Positions 34,676 through 42,923 of a stretch of 64,000 nt of DNA are shown in pieces. This stretch comes from Ruminococcus sp. UBA3665 (GTDB taxonomy: Bacteria > Bacillota > Clostridia > Oscillospirales > Ruminococcaceae): the NCBI GenBank assembly GCA_002373165.1, contig DFJS01000079.1, positions 14,221-78,220 on the forward strand. The letters run 5' to 3'. The position numbers and the translations under genes are program-made. The notes under the pieces were generated by a model, which did no database searches, had not been told where the DNA came from, and saw only the letters and a list, made by a program, of their open reading frames with translations. Each line of letters starts with the position of its first letter. Position 1 is the first letter of the stretch.

Positions 34676-35376
34676 TGTTTTTTATCGGAATCTTACTGCT
34701 TTTGCTCAGAGTTCTGACAGTGATAGCATTAGTCCTGCTGCTTCTTGTGATAATTCTTTGTCTGTCGAACATAAGGGCATCTGTCAGCTTCTGGGACGGC
34801 AGACTGGATTGGAATATCCGTTATTTTGGGCTGAAACTTCTGCCGCGGAAATCTAAACCGGAATCTGAAACACTGGAAGATCAGACAGAAAACAAAAAAT
34901 CCGGCAGGGCTGAAAAAAAAGAATCCAAAACAGAAAAATCAGAAACACAGAAAAAAGCATTCATGGATCATATTCTGGAAAAATTTCATAAATTCGTCAA
35001 AAAATCAGATATGGCCGGAAGTGCGCTTGCCGCTCTGCCGCCGGCACTGCGCTGTTTCAGAAAAGCCGTAACTTGGTATGCCATCGAGACGGATATCCTG
35101 ATTGCCAATGAAGATGCCGCTGACTGTGCTCGGCAGTACGGCCTGATACAGCTGATTGTTCAGAATCTGTTCGGACAGGTCGGCGCACTGATTCATGTCA
35201 GACAGAAAAAGATCCGCATTAGCTGTGATTTTATCGAAGATCAGAGCCGTTATAATTTTCGCTGCAAAGTGAAAATCAACGTCGGCCGGACTATTCTGAC
35301 AGGCATCAGCTTTCTGTGGCATTATCTCAAAGACAGCGGCACAGCAAAAAAATCAATTGTCAATCCTAAATTATAA
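34672..35376 (+). CDS. DUF2953 membrane protein
   Basis: 234 aa. One long N-terminal hydrophobic segment (~3-32), a charged Lys/Glu linker, then a domain with the pattern WYAIETDILIANEDAADCAR and a conserved NLFGQV. In many Clostridia this family sits between scpB and the gerW/ytfJ gene, exactly as here, and is linked to sporulation by context. Function unproven. Confidence 0.82.
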   Translation: MMFFIGILLLLLRVLTVIALVLLLLVIILCLSNIRASVSFWDGRLDWNIRYFGLKLLPRKSKPESETLEDQTENKKSGRAEKKESKTEKSETQKKAFMDHILEKFHKFVKKSDMAGSALAALPPALRCFRKAVTWYAIETDILIANEDAADCARQYGLIQLIVQNLFGQVGALIHVRQKKIRISCDFIEDQSRYNFRCKVKINVGRTILTGISFLWHYLKDSGTAKKSIVNPKL

Positions 35377-35408
35377 ACAGCGGCAGAACCGCAGAAGGAG
35401 TTATTTTT

Positions 35409-35858
35409 ATGAGTGAACATCAGATTAACGGATTTATCGGCGTAAGTGTGGAAAAAATCCGCAGTATGGTAGATACGGATACAATGATAGGCAATCCCAT
35501 TCCATGCGGCGACGGGATTACTGTCATTCCCATCTCGAAAATTTCCGTTGGTTTTGCTTCCGGCGGCTCTGACCTGCCTACCCGTACCAATAAAGAGTAT
35601 TTTGCGGGCGGTGCCGGAGCCGGTATGAGTGTCAATCCTGTGGGCTTTCTGGTAATCAGCGGCGGAGAAGTCCGCATGGTGCAGATGTCCGAAAAAGGCA
35701 GCGACGGAGCCGCGTCTATCATGAATCAGATTCCCGGCGTTCTGGAGAAAATCAAAGAAGTCTTCTCCAAAGAGAAAAAAGAAAAAGTCAAAGTCAGAAA
35801 ATCTGAAAAAACAGATAACGGAGAAATCAAAGAACAGACAGAAATAACAGAATCATAA
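35409..35858 (+). CDS. gerW: GerW-family spore protein (YtfJ-like)
   Basis: 149 aa. The conserved block is PIPCGDGITVIPISKISVGF, followed by a glycine-rich GGAGAGMSVNPVGFLVI segment, as in YtfJ of Bacillus and Clostridia, where it is associated with germination. The last ~30 residues are Lys/Glu-rich. AAGGAG precedes the ATG. Confidence 0.92.
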   Translation: MSEHQINGFIGVSVEKIRSMVDTDTMIGNPIPCGDGITVIPISKISVGFASGGSDLPTRTNKEYFAGGAGAGMSVNPVGFLVISGGEVRMVQMSEKGSDGAASIMNQIPGVLEKIKEVFSKEKKEKVKVRKSEKTDNGEIKEQTEITES

Positions 35859-35917
35859 AAACAGCTTTGTCCGCATATACTCTGGCATAAAAATCTGAAA
35901 TGCCGGAGGTAGGAATC

Positions 35918-37066
35918 ATGCTGTATTCTGTTCTGAAAAAATTAATGCTTTTTCTGTGCATTCCTGTATTAATCCTGCGGAATGTTTCCGTCTTGCCTGT
36001 CCGTGCGGAAATTACAGTCTCGGCAAAAGCCTGTATTCTGATAGAAGCCGCAACCGGGCGCATACTGTTCGAGAAAAACGCATGGGAAAAACTGCCCATG
36101 GCAAGCACGACGAAAATTATGACAACACTCCTGACAATCGAGAGCGGCGATCTGGATACAGAATTCATGGTTAATAATCAGGCCATTCATGTGGAAGGCT
36201 CTTCCATGGGACTTCAGGAAAATGATCTTGTCACCAAACGGGCACTCTGTTACGGAATGCTGCTGCCTTCCGGAAACGATGCCGCCAATGCCTCGGCCGT
36301 TGCAGTGGCCGGAAGCATTCCGGCTTTTGCCGAACTCATGAACCAGAGAGCCGCCGAAATCGGCATGACAAGAACCTGCTTTGTTACGCCTTCCGGACTG
36401 GAAGGCACAGGGCATGGTTCCTCCGCTTATGATATGGCACTGCTGACAAGAGAAGCTCTGAATAATCCTGTCTTCCGGGAAATCTGCTGTCAGGCATCGG
36501 CAAAAGTGAAGTTCGGCAATCCGCCCTATGAAAGAACACTGTATAATTCCAATAAGCTCCTGCGGATGTATGACGGCGTAATCGGCGTGAAGACAGGCTT
36601 CACGGACGAGGCCGGACGCTGTCTTGTCTCAGCCTGTCAGCGCGGCGGCGTTACTCTGATCTGTGTGACACTCAACGACCGCGATGACTGGAATGATCAT
36701 ATGCATTTATACGACTCCGGCTTTGCCCAGGTGAGTCCCGTCACACTGGAAGTTCCCGAAATCAGTCAGAAACTGGCCGGCAGTACAAAAGATTCCATAC
36801 CGCTCCGTATTGAACAGCCTGTGACTGTCGGCACAGTAAATCAGGATATTTCAGAAATCCGTTACCAGATTCTGCTTGCGCCGTTTGCATATGCTCCTGT
36901 CCGGGACGGCGAAGAACTGGGCAGACTGGAATATTATTTCAAAGATATGAAAATCTGTTCCGTGCCGCTTCTGGCAGACGGTTCGGCAGAAGCCGCCCTT
37001 CCGCCGGAAAAAAATCAGTTCATGCAGTTTCTGGACAAATTGCGCATGATTATCAAAAACGCATAA
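35918..37066 (+). CDS. D-alanyl-D-alanine carboxypeptidase, S11 family (DacF type)
   Basis: 382 aa from the ATG at 35918 (GGAGGTAGG ahead). Signal peptide, then the S11 motifs: STTK (catalytic Ser, in MASTTKIMT), SGN (LLPSGNDAA) and KTG (GVKTGFTDEAG). The C-terminal beta-domain (PBP5_C) follows. It trims the stem peptide of peptidoglycan. Position between gerW and rluB matches DacF in spore-formers, where it tunes cortex cross-linking. Confidence 0.94.
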   Translation: MLYSVLKKLMLFLCIPVLILRNVSVLPVRAEITVSAKACILIEAATGRILFEKNAWEKLPMASTTKIMTTLLTIESGDLDTEFMVNNQAIHVEGSSMGLQENDLVTKRALCYGMLLPSGNDAANASAVAVAGSIPAFAELMNQRAAEIGMTRTCFVTPSGLEGTGHGSSAYDMALLTREALNNPVFREICCQASAKVKFGNPPYERTLYNSNKLLRMYDGVIGVKTGFTDEAGRCLVSACQRGGVTLICVTLNDRDDWNDHMHLYDSGFAQVSPVTLEVPEISQKLAGSTKDSIPLRIEQPVTVGTVNQDISEIRYQILLAPFAYAPVRDGEELGRLEYYFKDMKICSVPLLADGSAEAALPPEKNQFMQFLDKLRMIIKNA

Positions 37067-37094
37067 AAATTTATCTAAGAAAGAGAGAACCAAA

Positions 37095-37826
37095 ATGACA
37101 GAAATCAGAATACAAAAATATCTCGCCGATGCCGGCTACTGTTCCCGGCGCAGAGCCGAAGCTCTGATTGAATCCGGCCATGTCAGGAAAAACGGCAGAC
37201 CCGTGAAACTCGGCGATAAAACTTCTTATAAAGACCTGATTACCGTGGACGGCGAAAAAATTGTCATGCCGCGCAGGAAAAATTTCCGCTATATTATGCT
37301 GAATAAGCCGCGCGGTTATGTGACAACCGTCTCTGACGAACTCGACCGCCGCTGTGTAATGGACCTTCTGGAAGATATCGAAGAACGCGTCTATCCCATC
37401 GGACGGCTTGACAGAAATTCCGAAGGCCTGCTCCTGCTTACCAATGACGGAAAATTTGCCAATGATATCATGCATCCCAGCAAGCATATCACAAAAACTT
37501 ACAGAGTAACCGTCCGCCCGTCCGTCACGGAAGACCAGCTGACACAAATGGCCGCCGGAATTGTCCTGGACGGCAAAAAAACACTCCCGGCAAATATCGT
37601 TGTCCTGAATAACGAGCCGGAACGTGTGGTACTGCAAATGACCATCCGCGAAGGCCGCAACAGACAAATCCGCCGCATGTGCGAAGCCGTCGGCCTGGAA
37701 GTCGCCAGACTGCGCCGTACCTCCATAGGCCCCATCCGGCTGGGAATGCTCAAGCCCGGTACATGGCGTGACCTCACCCCGGACGAGCTGAGAGCAATCC
37801 GGAATGCTATCGGAAAGGAGAATTAA
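37095..37826 (+). CDS. rluB: Pseudouridine synthase, RsuA/RluB type
   Basis: 243 aa. S4 RNA-binding domain first (RIQKYLADAGYCSRRRAEAL), then the synthase domain with the catalytic Asp in PIGRLDRNSEGLLLLTNDG and the closing GRNRQIRRMCEAVG motif. Modifies ribosomal RNA; RluB versus RsuA cannot be fully separated, but neighbourhood favours RluB. The last enzyme of the scp operon before a small gene 2 bp downstream. Confidence 0.92.
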   Translation: MTEIRIQKYLADAGYCSRRRAEALIESGHVRKNGRPVKLGDKTSYKDLITVDGEKIVMPRRKNFRYIMLNKPRGYVTTVSDELDRRCVMDLLEDIEERVYPIGRLDRNSEGLLLLTNDGKFANDIMHPSKHITKTYRVTVRPSVTEDQLTQMAAGIVLDGKKTLPANIVVLNNEPERVVLQMTIREGRNRQIRRMCEAVGLEVARLRRTSIGPIRLGMLKPGTWRDLTPDELRAIRNAIGKEN

Positions 37827-37828
37827 TC

Positions 37829-38227
37829 ATGCTGCGTATTCTTGAACAAAAAAATCTGGATGCCTATCAGGAAATCATCCGGCAGACTGCCATTCCGGAT
37901 TCTGCACAGCTCCATCTGACCGAAGCTCTGGAAGAGGATGATTCTGTCAAAGGCTGGATTCTGTATGCCTACCAGCCGGAACAGATTCTGATCTATGCGC
38001 TGGATGACGGAAAGGACTGGAACTACTGTGACGGTCTGCTTCGTTCTGTATTATTCAAAGCCCAGCTGCGCGGAATTGAAAAGGCTGTGCTGGAAATTCC
38101 GGATTCTGCCGTTATGGAAAAAATTTCTAGACTCGGCTTTGTGAAAAATGAACAGAAAATAATAGAATCAATCAGCGAAATTATGGAAAACTGCAAAAAA
38201 TGTAAAGAAAATCCCGCAAACACTTGA
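37829..38227 (+). CDS. Unknown protein, possibly GNAT-like
   Basis: 132 aa. The order strand-helix-strand with KGWILYAYQPEQILIYALDD, a helix (CDGLLRSVLFKAQLRGIEK), a strand (AVLEIP) and a helix ending in ISRLGFVKNE resembles the second half of an N-acetyltransferase fold, but the acetyl-CoA loop (Q/RxxGxG/A) is not seen. Overlaps no gene; 2 bp behind rluB, so in the same operon. Confidence 0.7.
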   Translation: MLRILEQKNLDAYQEIIRQTAIPDSAQLHLTEALEEDDSVKGWILYAYQPEQILIYALDDGKDWNYCDGLLRSVLFKAQLRGIEKAVLEIPDSAVMEKISRLGFVKNEQKIIESISEIMENCKKCKENPANT

Positions 38228-38252
38228 AAAAAATCTAAAAAAATAGTATCAT
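38224..38252 (+). promoter_or_regulatory. Promoter of the transcarboxylase-like cluster
   Basis: TTGAAA (38224-38229), 17 bp, TATCAT (38247-38252), 45 bp ahead of the first gene. Confidence 0.6.
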
Positions 38253-38297
38253 GAAGATATATGATATTTTTTATGTCAGGAAGGAAGAGAATTGCAA

Positions 38298-39641
38298 ATG
38301 GAAAAAAATCTGAACAGTCCGGCAAGAATACTGCTGACAGCTCTGTTTGATGACGGTGCTTATCAGGAAATCGGGACTTATGTCATGGAGAAAGATTCTC
38401 CTGCCGGTGTGGTAACTGCTTACGGCTATGTCAATGGAAATCCTGTTTATGCATTCGCACAGGATAAAAGCATTGAACATGGTGCAGTGGGTATGGCACA
38501 GGCTGAAAAAATCAGCAAGCTTTACCGGCTTGCCGCTAAAACCGGTGCGCCGATTATCGGTATTTATGATTCCAATGGTGCTTTTATGGACGGCTCGGCG
38601 GCTTCTCTGAATGCGTACAGCCTGATGATGGAACAGGCCGCTGCTGTGTCCGGCGTTGTGCCGCAGATTTCCGTCATCGCAGGAGTCTGCGCAGGCAGTG
38701 CCGCTATGATGGCATGTGCTGCCGATTTTGTCATCATGGCACAGGATGCCGAACTGTTTTTTACGCCTAATATCGAACAAAGCAGTGCAGAAGTCTGCAC
38801 TAAAAACGGAATTTCTGCCCTGACCGCCGGAACTCCGGAAGATGCTGTCGCGCAGGCAAGAAAATTAATCAACCTGCTTCCGGTCAATAATATGGCCTGC
38901 ACTCCCTGTATGGAATATGATGCTCCGGCCGTTGCTGCCGGGTCAGATTTTGCCTCTTATGTGCAGAGCATTGCCGATGGTGACAGCATTCTGGAAGTCT
39001 ATGCCGATTATGCCGGCGCGGCCTATACTGCCCTTGCCACTGTGACAGGCTCTACAGTAGCCTTGGTCGGAACCGGAAAAACAGATGCCCGTCTGACAGA
39101 AACAGACTGCGCCAAAATCGCCAGATTTGTCAGAACCTGCGATGCTTTCTCAATTCCTGTCATTACGCTGATTGATACGCTCGGCTTTGAAGGTTCTGCG
39201 GCTTCTGAAACGGCCGGTTCTGTCCGTGCACTGACACGTCTTGCCGGAAGCTATGCCGAAGCAACTACCCCGAAAATCTCCGTCGTAACAGGAAAAGCTG
39301 TCGGCGCAGTGTTTGTGGCACTTGCCGGAAAAGGATGCAATGCCGACTTCTCCTATGCGCTGGAAACGGCTTATATCGCGCCCCTGATGCCGGAAGCCGC
39401 TGTCGAATTCCTCTGGCATGACAGACTGAAAGGCTGTGACGATCTCAAGACAAAACGGCAGGAACTCGCCAAAGAATATACTGATACCGTTGCTTCTGCC
39501 GGAGCCGCCGCAGGGCTGGGCACTGTGGACGAGCTGATCACGCCGGCCGATCTGCGCAGTGCTGTCAGCAAGGCTCTGGGAATGCTGGAAGGCAAGCGTG
39601 TGACAAATCTGCCTAAAAAGCATAACAATTTCCCGCTGTGA
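38298..39641 (+). CDS. Carboxyl transferase domain protein (12S / MmdA-like)
   Basis: 447 aa from the ATG at 38298 (a TTG at 38292 is an alternative). The crotonase-type carboxyltransferase fold is visible in two halves: GAPIIGIYDSNGAFMDG with SVIAGVCAGSAAMMACAAD (first oxyanion hole) and FSIPVITLIDTLGFEGS with VVTGKAVGAVFVAL (second). It would move CO2 between biotin and an acyl-CoA such as methylmalonyl/propionyl-CoA. It is about 60-70 aa shorter than typical MmdA or 12S subunits, mainly at the N-terminal end. First of a three-gene set. Confidence 0.82.
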   Translation: MEKNLNSPARILLTALFDDGAYQEIGTYVMEKDSPAGVVTAYGYVNGNPVYAFAQDKSIEHGAVGMAQAEKISKLYRLAAKTGAPIIGIYDSNGAFMDGSAASLNAYSLMMEQAAAVSGVVPQISVIAGVCAGSAAMMACAADFVIMAQDAELFFTPNIEQSSAEVCTKNGISALTAGTPEDAVAQARKLINLLPVNNMACTPCMEYDAPAVAAGSDFASYVQSIADGDSILEVYADYAGAAYTALATVTGSTVALVGTGKTDARLTETDCAKIARFVRTCDAFSIPVITLIDTLGFEGSAASETAGSVRALTRLAGSYAEATTPKISVVTGKAVGAVFVALAGKGCNADFSYALETAYIAPLMPEAAVEFLWHDRLKGCDDLKTKRQELAKEYTDTVASAGAAAGLGTVDELITPADLRSAVSKALGMLEGKRVTNLPKKHNNFPL

Positions 39642-39681
39642 GAAAAATAAACTAGTGAATTTATAGATTGGTGGTAAAATT

Positions 39682-40056
39682 ATGAAAAAATTCAATGTAA
39701 TTGTAAACGGAAAATCTTATGATGTTGCTGTGGAAGAACTCGGCGAAGGTGCCGCTCCTGCCGCTGTTCCGGCAGCTGCCGCTCCTGCCGCTGCACCTGC
39801 TCCGGCAGCTGCGCCTGCTCCGGCCGCTCCTGCTGTGGGTGCCGGCGAAAAAGTAACCGCTCCTATGCCCGGTACCATTCTGGATGTCAAAGTCTCCCAG
39901 GGTGCAAGCGTTTCCAAGGGCGATGTCATCATGGTGCTCGAAGCTATGAAGATGGAAAATGATATTGTCGCTCCCTGTGACGGCTCTGTCACCAGCATTG
40001 TTGTCAAAAAAGGCGATTCCGTACAGAGCGGCGATACTCTCGCAACTGTCGGCTGA
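39682..40056 (+). CDS. Biotin carboxyl carrier protein (1.3S-like)
   Basis: 124 aa. A short N-terminal strand pair (KFNVIVNGKSYDVAVEE), an Ala/Pro linker (~30 residues), and a biotinyl domain with the EAMKMEND motif, whose second Lys is biotinylated. Length and layout match the 1.3S subunit of transcarboxylase and the gamma/carrier subunits of Na+-pumping decarboxylases. It lies between the two transferase genes. Confidence 0.95.
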   Translation: MKKFNVIVNGKSYDVAVEELGEGAAPAAVPAAAAPAAAPAPAAAPAPAAPAVGAGEKVTAPMPGTILDVKVSQGASVSKGDVIMVLEAMKMENDIVAPCDGSVTSIVVKKGDSVQSGDTLATVG

Positions 40057-40087
40057 TTTATTCTGTTCTGAAAGGATTTAATTTATC

Positions 40088-41503
40088 ATGGCTAAAAAAA
40101 TAAGAGTTACCGAAACTGTTCTCCGTGATGCACACCAGTCTTTGCTGGCTACACGTATGAGAATTGAAGATATGCTCCCCATTCTGCCAAAGCTGAACGA
40201 AGTCGGCTTTAACTCGCTGGAATGCTGGGGCGGCGCAACGTTTGACTCCTGTCTGCGCTTTCTGGGGGAAGACCCATGGGAACGTCTGCGCACACTGCGC
40301 CGGGAAATGCCCGATTCCAGACTGCAAATGCTGTTCCGCGGACAGAATATGCTCGGCTATCGTCATTATGCTGACGACGTTCTGGAAGAATTTGTTCAGA
40401 AATCTGTCGAAAACGGCATTGATGTCATCAGAATTTTCGATGCCCTGAATGATATCCGTAATTTGCAGACGGCAATCAATTCTGCCAAAAAAGCTTCCCG
40501 TGACGGCAAAAAGCCCGAAGTTCAGGTTGCTGTTTCCTATACTACAGGCGAAGTGTTTACAACAGAATATTATGTCAATTATGCAAAGCAGATTCAGGCC
40601 GCCGGTGCGGATTCTATCTGTATCAAAGATATGGCCGCTCTGCTGACTCCCTATAAGACCGAAGAACTCGTCAAGGCTCTGAAATCCGCTGTCGATCTGC
40701 CGATTGACCTGCATACGCATTATACATCCGGTCTGGCTTCTATGTGCCTGCTGAAAGGCGTGGAGGCCGGAGCTGATATTATCGATACGGCAATGTCTCC
40801 GCTGGCACTGGGCACTTCTCATGCGCCGACAGAATCCATGGTTGCCGCATTACAGGGCACAGAATATGATACTGGCCTGAATCTGCCGCTTCTGATGGAA
40901 ATCCGTGATTATTTCATGGGACTGAGAAAAAAATATCTTGATGAAGGCCTTATGGACCAGAAAATGCTGGCAACTGATGCCGGTGCGCTGATTTATCAGG
41001 TTCCGGGCGGTATGCTGTCAAACCTGCTCTCTCAGCTGAAACAGGCCGGAAAAGAAGACCTGCTCCAGGAAGTGCTTCTGGAAGTGCCGAGAGTGCGCAA
41101 AGATGCCGGCTTCCCGCCGCTGGTAACGCCGTCTTCCCAGATTGTCGGCACCCAGGCAGTCTTCAACGTCCTGATGGGCGAAAGATACAAGACCGTCACC
41201 AAAGAATTCAAAGGCGTAGTGCGCGGCGAATACGGTCAGACTCCTGTTCCGATTGACCCCGAATTCCGGAAAAAAATCATCGGCGATGCCGAACCCATTG
41301 ACTGCCGTCCGGCTGACCTGCTTGCTCCCGAACTCGACAAACTCCGCAAAGAATGCGCTGAATGGGCCGAATCCGAAGAGGATGTCCTCAGTTATGCACA
41401 GTTTGGTCAGGTAGCTGTCAAGTTCTTTGAAAAACGCAGAAATGCAAAACTGGGAATCGACGGCAAGCACGGCGATGCCGAAAAACAGATTCATCCCGTA
41501 TAA
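40088..41503 (+). CDS. Oxaloacetate decarboxylase alpha / transcarboxylase 5S subunit
   Basis: 471 aa. HMGL-like TIM barrel with RDAHQSLLATRMR at ~12-24, the substrate pocket WGGATFDSCLRFLGEDPWER, a biotin-carboxylate site in SICIKDMAALL, and LHTHYTSG (metal His pair). A PYC_OADA domain follows. There is no fused biotinyl domain, since the sequence ends after ~470 residues, which is the 5S arrangement with a separate carrier. It exchanges CO2 between biotin and pyruvate/oxaloacetate. Confidence 0.93.
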   Translation: MAKKIRVTETVLRDAHQSLLATRMRIEDMLPILPKLNEVGFNSLECWGGATFDSCLRFLGEDPWERLRTLRREMPDSRLQMLFRGQNMLGYRHYADDVLEEFVQKSVENGIDVIRIFDALNDIRNLQTAINSAKKASRDGKKPEVQVAVSYTTGEVFTTEYYVNYAKQIQAAGADSICIKDMAALLTPYKTEELVKALKSAVDLPIDLHTHYTSGLASMCLLKGVEAGADIIDTAMSPLALGTSHAPTESMVAALQGTEYDTGLNLPLLMEIRDYFMGLRKKYLDEGLMDQKMLATDAGALIYQVPGGMLSNLLSQLKQAGKEDLLQEVLLEVPRVRKDAGFPPLVTPSSQIVGTQAVFNVLMGERYKTVTKEFKGVVRGEYGQTPVPIDPEFRKKIIGDAEPIDCRPADLLAPELDKLRKECAEWAESEEDVLSYAQFGQVAVKFFEKRRNAKLGIDGKHGDAEKQIHPV

Positions 41504-41557
41504 TTGCTGACAAAATCTGTATGTGGATTGAAAAATTATCAATTAAATCTGTCATGC

Positions 41558-41584
41558 ATTGCCCTGTGATCTGCATGGGGCAAT
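41558..41584 (+). terminator. Hairpin between the transcarboxylase cluster and metA
   Basis: ATTGCCC (41558-41564) pairs with GGGCAAT (41578-41584). No strong T-run follows, so it may be a weak terminator or a leader structure of metA. I did not recognise a SAM riboswitch. Confidence 0.45.
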
Positions 41585-41625
41585 TGCTATTCTAAAAATT
41601 CAAATGCAAGAAAGGAGAAATGGCG

Positions 41626-42546
41626 ATGCCTATCAGAATCCCCGAAGAATTACCTGCCTATCAAATTTTAGAAAACGAGAATATTTTCGTCATGTCCAGA
41701 ACCCGCGCCGAACATCAGGATATCCGTCCGCTGAAAGTGCTGATTTTGAACCTGATGCCCAAAAAAATAGAAACGGAATGTCAGATTATGCGTCTGTTAA
41801 GCAATACGCCTTTGCAGGTCGATGTCGATCTTCTTCAGGTATCGCATATTTCTAAAAATACCGCGCAGAGTCATATGAATGCTTTTTATAAGACTTTCCC
41901 GGAAGTCCGGAATGATTTCTACGACGGCATGATTATTACAGGTGCGCCGGTCGAGCATATCCCGTTTGAAAGCGTGGACTACTGGCCGGAACTCTGCGAA
42001 ATTATGGACTGGTCAGACAGGCATGTCTATTCCACTCTGCACATCTGCTGGGGGGCGCAGGCCGGGCTGTATCATCATTATCAGATTCCGAAGCATCTGC
42101 TGGATAAAAAGCTGTTCGGGATTTTTTTTCACAAGGCAGAAATAGAAACGCCTCTTCTGCGCGGATTTGATGATGAATTCCCCGTACCGCATTCCCGGCA
42201 TACCGAAAACCGCCGCGAAGATATCGAAGCTCACCCGGAATTGCAGATTCTGGCCTATTCTCCGCTTGCGGGGGTGCTTCTGGTGCAGAGCCGTGACGGC
42301 AGACGGTTTTTCATGACGGGTCATGCCGAATATGAACGCGATACTCTCAAAGAAGAATATCTCCGTGATGTGGGAAGAGGACTGCCGATTGAGGTGCCCA
42401 AGAATTATTTTCCCGGCGATAATCCGAAATATGAACCGGTTTTTTCATGGCGTGCCCATGCCAATCTGTTTTATACCAACTGGCTGAATTACTGTGTATA
42501 TCAGGAAACGCCGTTCAATCTGGAAGAAATTGAACATATGAAATAA
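41626..42546 (+). CDS. metA: Homoserine O-acyltransferase MetA
   Basis: 306 aa from the second ATG at 41626, eight bases after [18 protein letters not shown] is the canonical MetA start. It activates homoserine by acylation (acetyl in many Firmicutes members). Conserved MPKKIETE, the nucleophile Cys in [10 protein letters not shown], and GHAEY near the C-terminus (catalytic His and Glu). Its substrate comes from Hom at 25.2 kb and its product feeds the PLP enzyme at 42.9 kb. Confidence 0.95.
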   Translation: MPIRIPEELPAYQILENENIFVMSRTRAEHQDIRPLKVLILNLMPKKIETECQIMRLLSNTPLQVDVDLLQVSHISKNTAQSHMNAFYKTFPEVRNDFYDGMIITGAPVEHIPFESVDYWPELCEIMDWSDRHVYSTLHICWGAQAGLYHHYQIPKHLLDKKLFGIFFHKAEIETPLLRGFDDEFPVPHSRHTENRREDIEAHPELQILAYSPLAGVLLVQSRDGRRFFMTGHAEYERDTLKEEYLRDVGRGLPIEVPKNYFPGDNPKYEPVFSWRAHANLFYTNWLNYCVYQETPFNLEEIEHMK

Positions 42547-42548
42547 TA

Positions 42549-42844
42549 TGATAAATCGGAATTCAATCAAGTAACAAAGGATGAATGATTATGAACATAT
42601 ACGAACTTGAAAGAAAACTCAAAATTGCAAATGTTCCCCAAAGCATTTATTCCATAATGAAAGGCGGACTTCCTAACGAAGTATACTGTCTGACTTCTGA
42701 AAATGGAAACTGGATTGTATATTATAGTGAAAGAGGAAATCGTTCTGGTTTGACTGTATTCAAAAGCGAATCAGAAGCCTGTATTTATTTTTATAACAAG
42801 TTAAAGGAATACGGAAGAAAATAGTTGTAAATTCTGATTTATCA
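42549..42844. repeat. Imperfect 18-bp inverted repeats bracketing the 77-residue gene
   Basis: Left arm TGATAAATCGGAATTCAA (42549-42566); the right arm at 42827-42844 reads in reverse complement TGATAAATCAGAATTTAC, 15 of 18 matching. The right arm shares a 15-base core (AAATTCTGATTTATC) with 55899-55913 behind the SMI1/KNR4 gene. Confidence 0.5.
42591..42824 (+). CDS. Unknown 77-residue protein, possibly immunity-like
   Basis: 77 aa; the ATG at 42591 follows AAAGGA. The sequence has an N-terminal helix (IYELERKLKIANVP), then strands YCLTSENGNWIVYYSERG and a terminal helix (SEACIYFYNKLKEYG). Small proteins of this layout occur beside polymorphic-toxin genes, but no toxin gene is here. It is AT-richer than its neighbours and is flanked by imperfect 18-bp inverted repeats (42549-42566 and 42827-42844), suggesting insertion between metA and the PLP enzyme gene. 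Confidence 0.65.
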   Translation: MNIYELERKLKIANVPQSIYSIMKGGLPNEVYCLTSENGNWIVYYSERGNRSGLTVFKSESEACIYFYNKLKEYGRK

Positions 42845-42872
42845 CAAAAATATTTTTTAAATAAAAATAATA

Positions 42873-42918
42873 AAACTCCTTCTGCGGAAATCAGCCCGGC
42901 AGAAGGAGTTCTGTTTTT
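42873..42918. terminator. Bidirectional terminator
   Basis: ACTCCTTCTGC pairs with GCAGAAGGAGT; T-run to the right and A-rich sequence to the left. Between convergent genes. Confidence 0.8.
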
Positions 42919-42923
42919 TGAAT

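Noticed and set aside
41504..41625. SAM riboswitch before metA
   Set aside because: Only one simple 7-bp hairpin is visible; no multi-helix core or expression-platform terminator.
42873..42918. Transposon end at the terminator next to the inverted-repeat cassette
   Set aside because: The hairpin has the features of an ordinary bidirectional terminator and no transposase gene is near.
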